Below are positions 6,101 to 7,989 of a stretch of DNA of 7,989 nt, one piece after another. Positions within the stretch are counted from its first letter, which is position 1, and each line of letters opens with the position of its first letter. The notes beneath the pieces were generated by a model. It was given only the letters and a program-made list of their open reading frames with translations, was not told where the DNA came from and did not search any database. The position numbers were made by a program, and so were the translations under genes. The stretch comes from Methanobacteriota archaeon. Its GTDB lineage: Archaea; Thermoplasmatota; JASEFT01; JAUWIS01. Location: the NCBI GenBank assembly GCA_030605245.1, contig JAUWIS010000032.1:1-7989 (forward strand). Direction: 5' to 3'.

Positions 6101-6768
6101 CCCTCACACTTGAAAAACAACTCAGCAGTTTAGGGGCTGTGAACATGATGGCGGTTGAAAACTATGACTCCATAAACAAAAGAAAAGATGAGCTTGAGGA
6201 GGAAATTAAGAGATTAGACAGCCAGAAAAAAAATCTTATCAAACTTGCAGAAAGTCTCCAGAATAAAAAGAAGGAGGGTCTGCTGAAGGTATTCAATGCT
6301 GTAAATGAAAACTTCAAATTAATATATCCACAGCTCGCGGTAGACACAGAAGCAGAGCTTGTTCTTGAAAACCCTGAAAATCCTCTAAATGGAGGGCTCG
6401 CGATACATGTGCGCCCAAAGGAAAAACAACTTCTGAAACTTGAATCATTATCAGGGGGCCAGAAAAGTCTTACAGCCCTTGCATTGATATTTGCAATCCA
6501 GAAATATGAGCCATCCCCATTCTACATACTTGATGAGGTTGACATGTATCTTGATGCTGTGAATACCGAAATGGTTGCGCAGATGGTAAAAAACAATTCA
6601 AAGCTGGCGCAGTTTATTATGATATCACTCAAAAAAATCAGTCTTAAGGAGGCAGACCATGTTTATGGTGTTGTGAAACAAAAAGATGATGTCTCAAATG
6701 TGATTGGTAATGTAAATATATCCGAGATTGGGGAAAAAGGAAAAATAAACATTGGAGGCGGGAAATGA
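3184..6768 (+). CDS. smc: Chromosome segregation ATPase Smc
   Basis: A full-length 1194-aa SMC protein, the ATP-driven DNA-looping core of prokaryotic condensin, acting as a homodimer on the nucleoid. The N-terminal head has the Walker A motif GPNASGKS at 30-37 and a Q-loop in VQQGQI (145-150, Gln147). Coiled coil 1 covers about 165-515. The globular hinge covers about 533-675, starting at KGIHGAVAEL and closing with the Gly-rich EPGGAMIGGS (664-673). Coiled coil 2 covers about 680-1040, and the conserved LGAVNMMAVENY at 983-994 lies near its head end. The C-terminal head has the ABC signature LSGGQKS at 1089-1095, Walker B FYILDE at 1113-1118 with catalytic Glu1118, a D-loop LDAVN at 1123-1127, and ISLKK at the H-loop position. 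All motifs needed for ATP hydrolysis are intact. The start is TTG with a strong Shine-Dalgarno sequence; MHLKEVQLENFKSF is a normal family N-terminus. The stop overlaps scpA by 4 bases. Confidence 0.97.
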   Translation: MHLKEVQLENFKSFRKTKIAFLPGFTAVTGPNASGKSNITDAILFVLGPKSSKVVRAGKLTDLIFNGGNGKKTPGYCKVSLVFDNSDREIPLDSETVTLTRIVKYANNPENYYSYFYVNGKLSSLTEFENLLTHAHVSADGYNFVQQGQINRITGMSNLERRRILDDIAGITKFDSDIEKAEKKREETETNLEKIKIVLHEIRAQLRALEKDREGALKYKKLKDELTLRRYQLSSRKKINVEGEIKDTKKQVKDYSEQKKEYEEKERKLKKEFENAERNLKNVEDRIADKGGEEAAKIKKKIDELRDSLVRATEGINYSKDEIKRLKDERAKIVIEIDRIGKELKRMKKDKGSVEKDFENKSKTLNEKQEKYNDVQNIISKSDNKSLSIQHNLALLKKEYEEKQAILKTLRIDKDVLSEKVGRLKSDTASMEESAKTYEAEIRDIVYEEKKLRKDLTEKNDANKNLQDELLSKKSEGIKISQQIREIEPKITKLMNYKSQLKAEEDAKESVSRGYTLSVKAVLDARDNNELKGIHGAVAELGKVEKEYENALSIAAGNRLQSIVVDTDEDAAKAIAYLKRKKLGRATFLPLNKMIRGMPAGKSLMVVKDPDSLGFAIDLVRFDEKYRNAFWYVFRSTIIMRDLNTARKRMGGVRLVTLNGELLEPGGAMIGGSIGKHMYFGKGKSEIEKISKQLRENVKKQEELSSTLIAVREQINGITEETRKNESDENTSKMMVKDLEVKHKDYTGKLNTLKKDMDKKNDEKNENEKTLLIINKKIEEDENILKKLDEEREEKGKLLLKSTKTELASESKNLAKEIENLTQELRNLESKSKTIETQLEIVGQRKQQLIENEEKTVETIKTHEEKIENLTNAGNESKNRIDALMKVGQTTDAELRRLNETRDKEYKNVVNLRNELEKYSDKINTYSDMASSLSIKIPGLEEKLAEIIMELQNYNVQNREEELPSIGYLKDESLTLEKQLSSLGAVNMMAVENYDSINKRKDELEEEIKRLDSQKKNLIKLAESLQNKKKEGLLKVFNAVNENFKLIYPQLAVDTEAELVLENPENPLNGGLAIHVRPKEKQLLKLESLSGGQKSLTALALIFAIQKYEPSPFYILDEVDMYLDAVNTEMVAQMVKNNSKLAQFIMISLKKISLKEADHVYGVVKQKDDVSNVIGNVNISEIGEKGKINIGGGK

Positions 6769-7610
6769 AAAACCATGACCGGATTATAGAGCATCTGCTT
6801 TTTCATAAATCATTAATATCTGAGGATGAAGAAGGGGAAAGGATAGATAAATACATGGAGATGGCAAACTCAATGTATAAGGAATATCATGCAATCAAAA
6901 ACAGTTTTGACAGGGAAATCATGATTGCGTTTGAACTTGTCAGGGAAGAACATCTTGACCCATGGGATATTGATTTGACCAGCTTTTCTAAAATGTACCT
7001 GAAAAGGGTTAGGAAAGAAAAGGAGGTTGACCTGATCACTGCAGGATACATTATTCTAACGGCATGGACGATACTTAAACTTCAGAGTGACAAAATACTG
7101 GAGTCTGTTCAGGAACAGGAGGGGGAAGAAGAATTTTCATGGGATACTATACCTGACTGGTTTACTGAAAACCAGGAATATGATTATACAACAAAGGTGC
7201 TTGAAGGTCATCCCCCTATTGAGGAGCCAATCAGAAGAAAGGGTGAGAGAAAGGTAACATTGTTTGAACTTGTAGAAGCATTCAACGATGTAAAAAGGGC
7301 AATGAAAATCAGGGAACTTATGCAGGAGAACAGGAAAAAACAGAAAATATTTGAGGAAAAAAATGGTTTAGAAAACATTGATAAAAAAATGCATAAGGAA
7401 AACATGGAGGAGGACATGGGTATTGTATGGAACAGAATCTGCAAATTCAATGGCGCATCCATACCATTATCAAACCTGCATAATGGTGACAGGAATGATT
7501 TTATAACAACCGTTATGTCCATATTATTTCTGGCAAGTGACAGAAGAATCAGGATATGGCAGAGGAATTTCCCTTATGGTGAGATATATGTTAAAAGGTG
7601 TCCAATGTGA
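6765..7610 (+). CDS. scpA: Condensin kleisin subunit ScpA
   Basis: A 281-aa kleisin that bridges the two Smc heads and recruits ScpB, somewhat longer than a typical ScpA of about 220-260 aa. The N-terminal Smc-binding region contains the family hallmark HLDPWDIDLTSFSKMYLKR (from residue 63), followed by DLITAGYIILTAWTILKLQS, which matches the ScpA helices contacting the Smc neck. The middle (about 115-215) is acidic and low in complexity. The C-terminal winged helix that contacts the other Smc head covers about 241-278 (starting GDRNDFITTVMSILFLASD, ending near GEIYVKR). The start ATG shares bases with the smc stop (ATGA) and has GGAGG at 6754-6758, 6 bases upstream. The extra length is mostly a Lys/Glu-rich segment at about 185-220. 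The N-terminal extension before the hallmark is also long. Confidence 0.93.
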   Translation: MKNHDRIIEHLLFHKSLISEDEEGERIDKYMEMANSMYKEYHAIKNSFDREIMIAFELVREEHLDPWDIDLTSFSKMYLKRVRKEKEVDLITAGYIILTAWTILKLQSDKILESVQEQEGEEEFSWDTIPDWFTENQEYDYTTKVLEGHPPIEEPIRRKGERKVTLFELVEAFNDVKRAMKIRELMQENRKKQKIFEEKNGLENIDKKMHKENMEEDMGIVWNRICKFNGASIPLSNLHNGDRNDFITTVMSILFLASDRRIRIWQRNFPYGEIYVKRCPM

Positions 7611-7960
7611 ATGAACAAGCTTCGGAATCAACTCGCGCTCTCATTGTTGACAACAAGGAGAAAATAGTTGAGGCCGTATTGTTTTCAGCAGGCAAACCGC
7701 TTACAATAGATGGAATCAGGGATGCGACAGGCCTATCAGAAAAGGTAATTATAGATTCATTGAAGAAACTTATTAATGAATACAAAAATGATAATACTGC
7801 GCTTGAGATTTCAAAAGCAGGAGAAAAATATGTGATGCAAATAAAAACAGGATTTGCAAAGCATGTTGTCAGTCTTGCACCAAAAGAGATACCTGAGCGT
7901 TATCTAAAAACATTATCACTCATTGGTTACCATCAGCCCATTAAACAGGTTCGGTCATGA
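7607..7960 (+). CDS. scpB: Condensin subunit ScpB, interrupted by an apparent frameshift near the window edge
   Basis: The frame gives 117 aa against a usual 170-200 for ScpB, the winged-helix protein that binds the kleisin ScpA as a dimer. The first winged helix is present: NKEKIVEAVLFSAGKPLTID (16-35) through KYVMQIKTGFA. The second winged helix begins normally with PERYLKTLSLIGYHQPIKQ (96-114), matching the family pattern of Leu-rich helix plus YxQPI. It then stops after VRS at TGA 7958-7960. A different frame continues open to the edge with ScpB-like spacing, so a one-base error or mutation is likely. I chose the GTG at 7607 because it gives a 4-base overlap with the scpA stop (GTGA) and has AAAAGGTG 6 bases upstream. 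GTG 7598 is an alternative adding three residues. Confidence 0.8.
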   Translation: MNEQASESTRALIVDNKEKIVEAVLFSAGKPLTIDGIRDATGLSEKVIIDSLKKLINEYKNDNTALEISKAGEKYVMQIKTGFAKHVVSLAPKEIPERYLKTLSLIGYHQPIKQVRS

Positions 7961-7989
7961 CTGTCAGCAACAAGGAAAGCGGGCACAAG
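7951..7989 (+). pseudogene. scpB: Probable out-of-frame continuation of scpB
   Basis: Read from 7951, in the frame shifted by +2 relative to scpB, the sequence gives SVMTVSNKESGHK and stays open to the right edge. From memory, archaeal ScpB proteins continue after the QPIKQ motif with a short hydrophobic helix and then a Gly/Ser-Asn-Lys...His pattern, which this segment resembles. One base missing within 7949-7953 would join the two frames. With only 13 codons visible the case is suggestive, not proven. Confidence 0.4.

Noticed and set aside
1..7989. CRISPR array, tRNA or rRNA genes, insertion sequence or defence system
   Set aside because: No regularly spaced repeats, no tRNA-like cloverleaf and no transposase or nuclease motifs are seen. 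The genes are core housekeeping functions.

Overview
The window is archaeal DNA, most likely from a euryarchaeal lineage. It is AT-rich, and its coding strands are rich in A and in AGA/AGG arginine codons. The gene order ftsZ - secE - spt5 - rpl11 is the one known from Methanocaldococcus and other Euryarchaeota. SecE and Spt5 are of archaeal type, and promoters look like archaeal TATA boxes. I cannot name the genus. The length of 7989 bases and open genes at both ends suggest a contig or an excerpt.

Layout. Positions 1-567 hold two minus-strand genes: the N-terminal part of a secreted protein of unknown function that runs off the left edge, and an intact acylphosphatase. Positions 568-771 are a divergent intergenic region with three consecutive hairpins lying between the two outward-facing TATA-like elements. 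Positions 772-3075 are a tight plus-strand block: FtsZ (cell-division tubulin), SecE (translocon gamma subunit), Spt5/NusG (transcription elongation) and ribosomal protein uL11. A clear TATA box sits right behind the uL11 stop and starts a second plus-strand block: Smc (1194 aa), ScpA and ScpB, the complete set of a prokaryotic condensin. These genes are linked by 4-base stop/start overlaps. ScpB loses its frame about 40 bases before the right edge.

How the genes fit together. The window joins cytokinesis (FtsZ) and chromosome organisation/segregation (Smc-ScpAB) to the protein-export and gene-expression genes secE, spt5 and rpl11. In many archaea uL11 is followed by uL1, uL10 and P1/L12. Here the condensin genes take that place, behind their own promoter. 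All the main genes belong to known families. The features least explained by known genes are the hairpin cluster at 606-708 and a possible leaderless 26-codon ORF that overlaps the start of smc.
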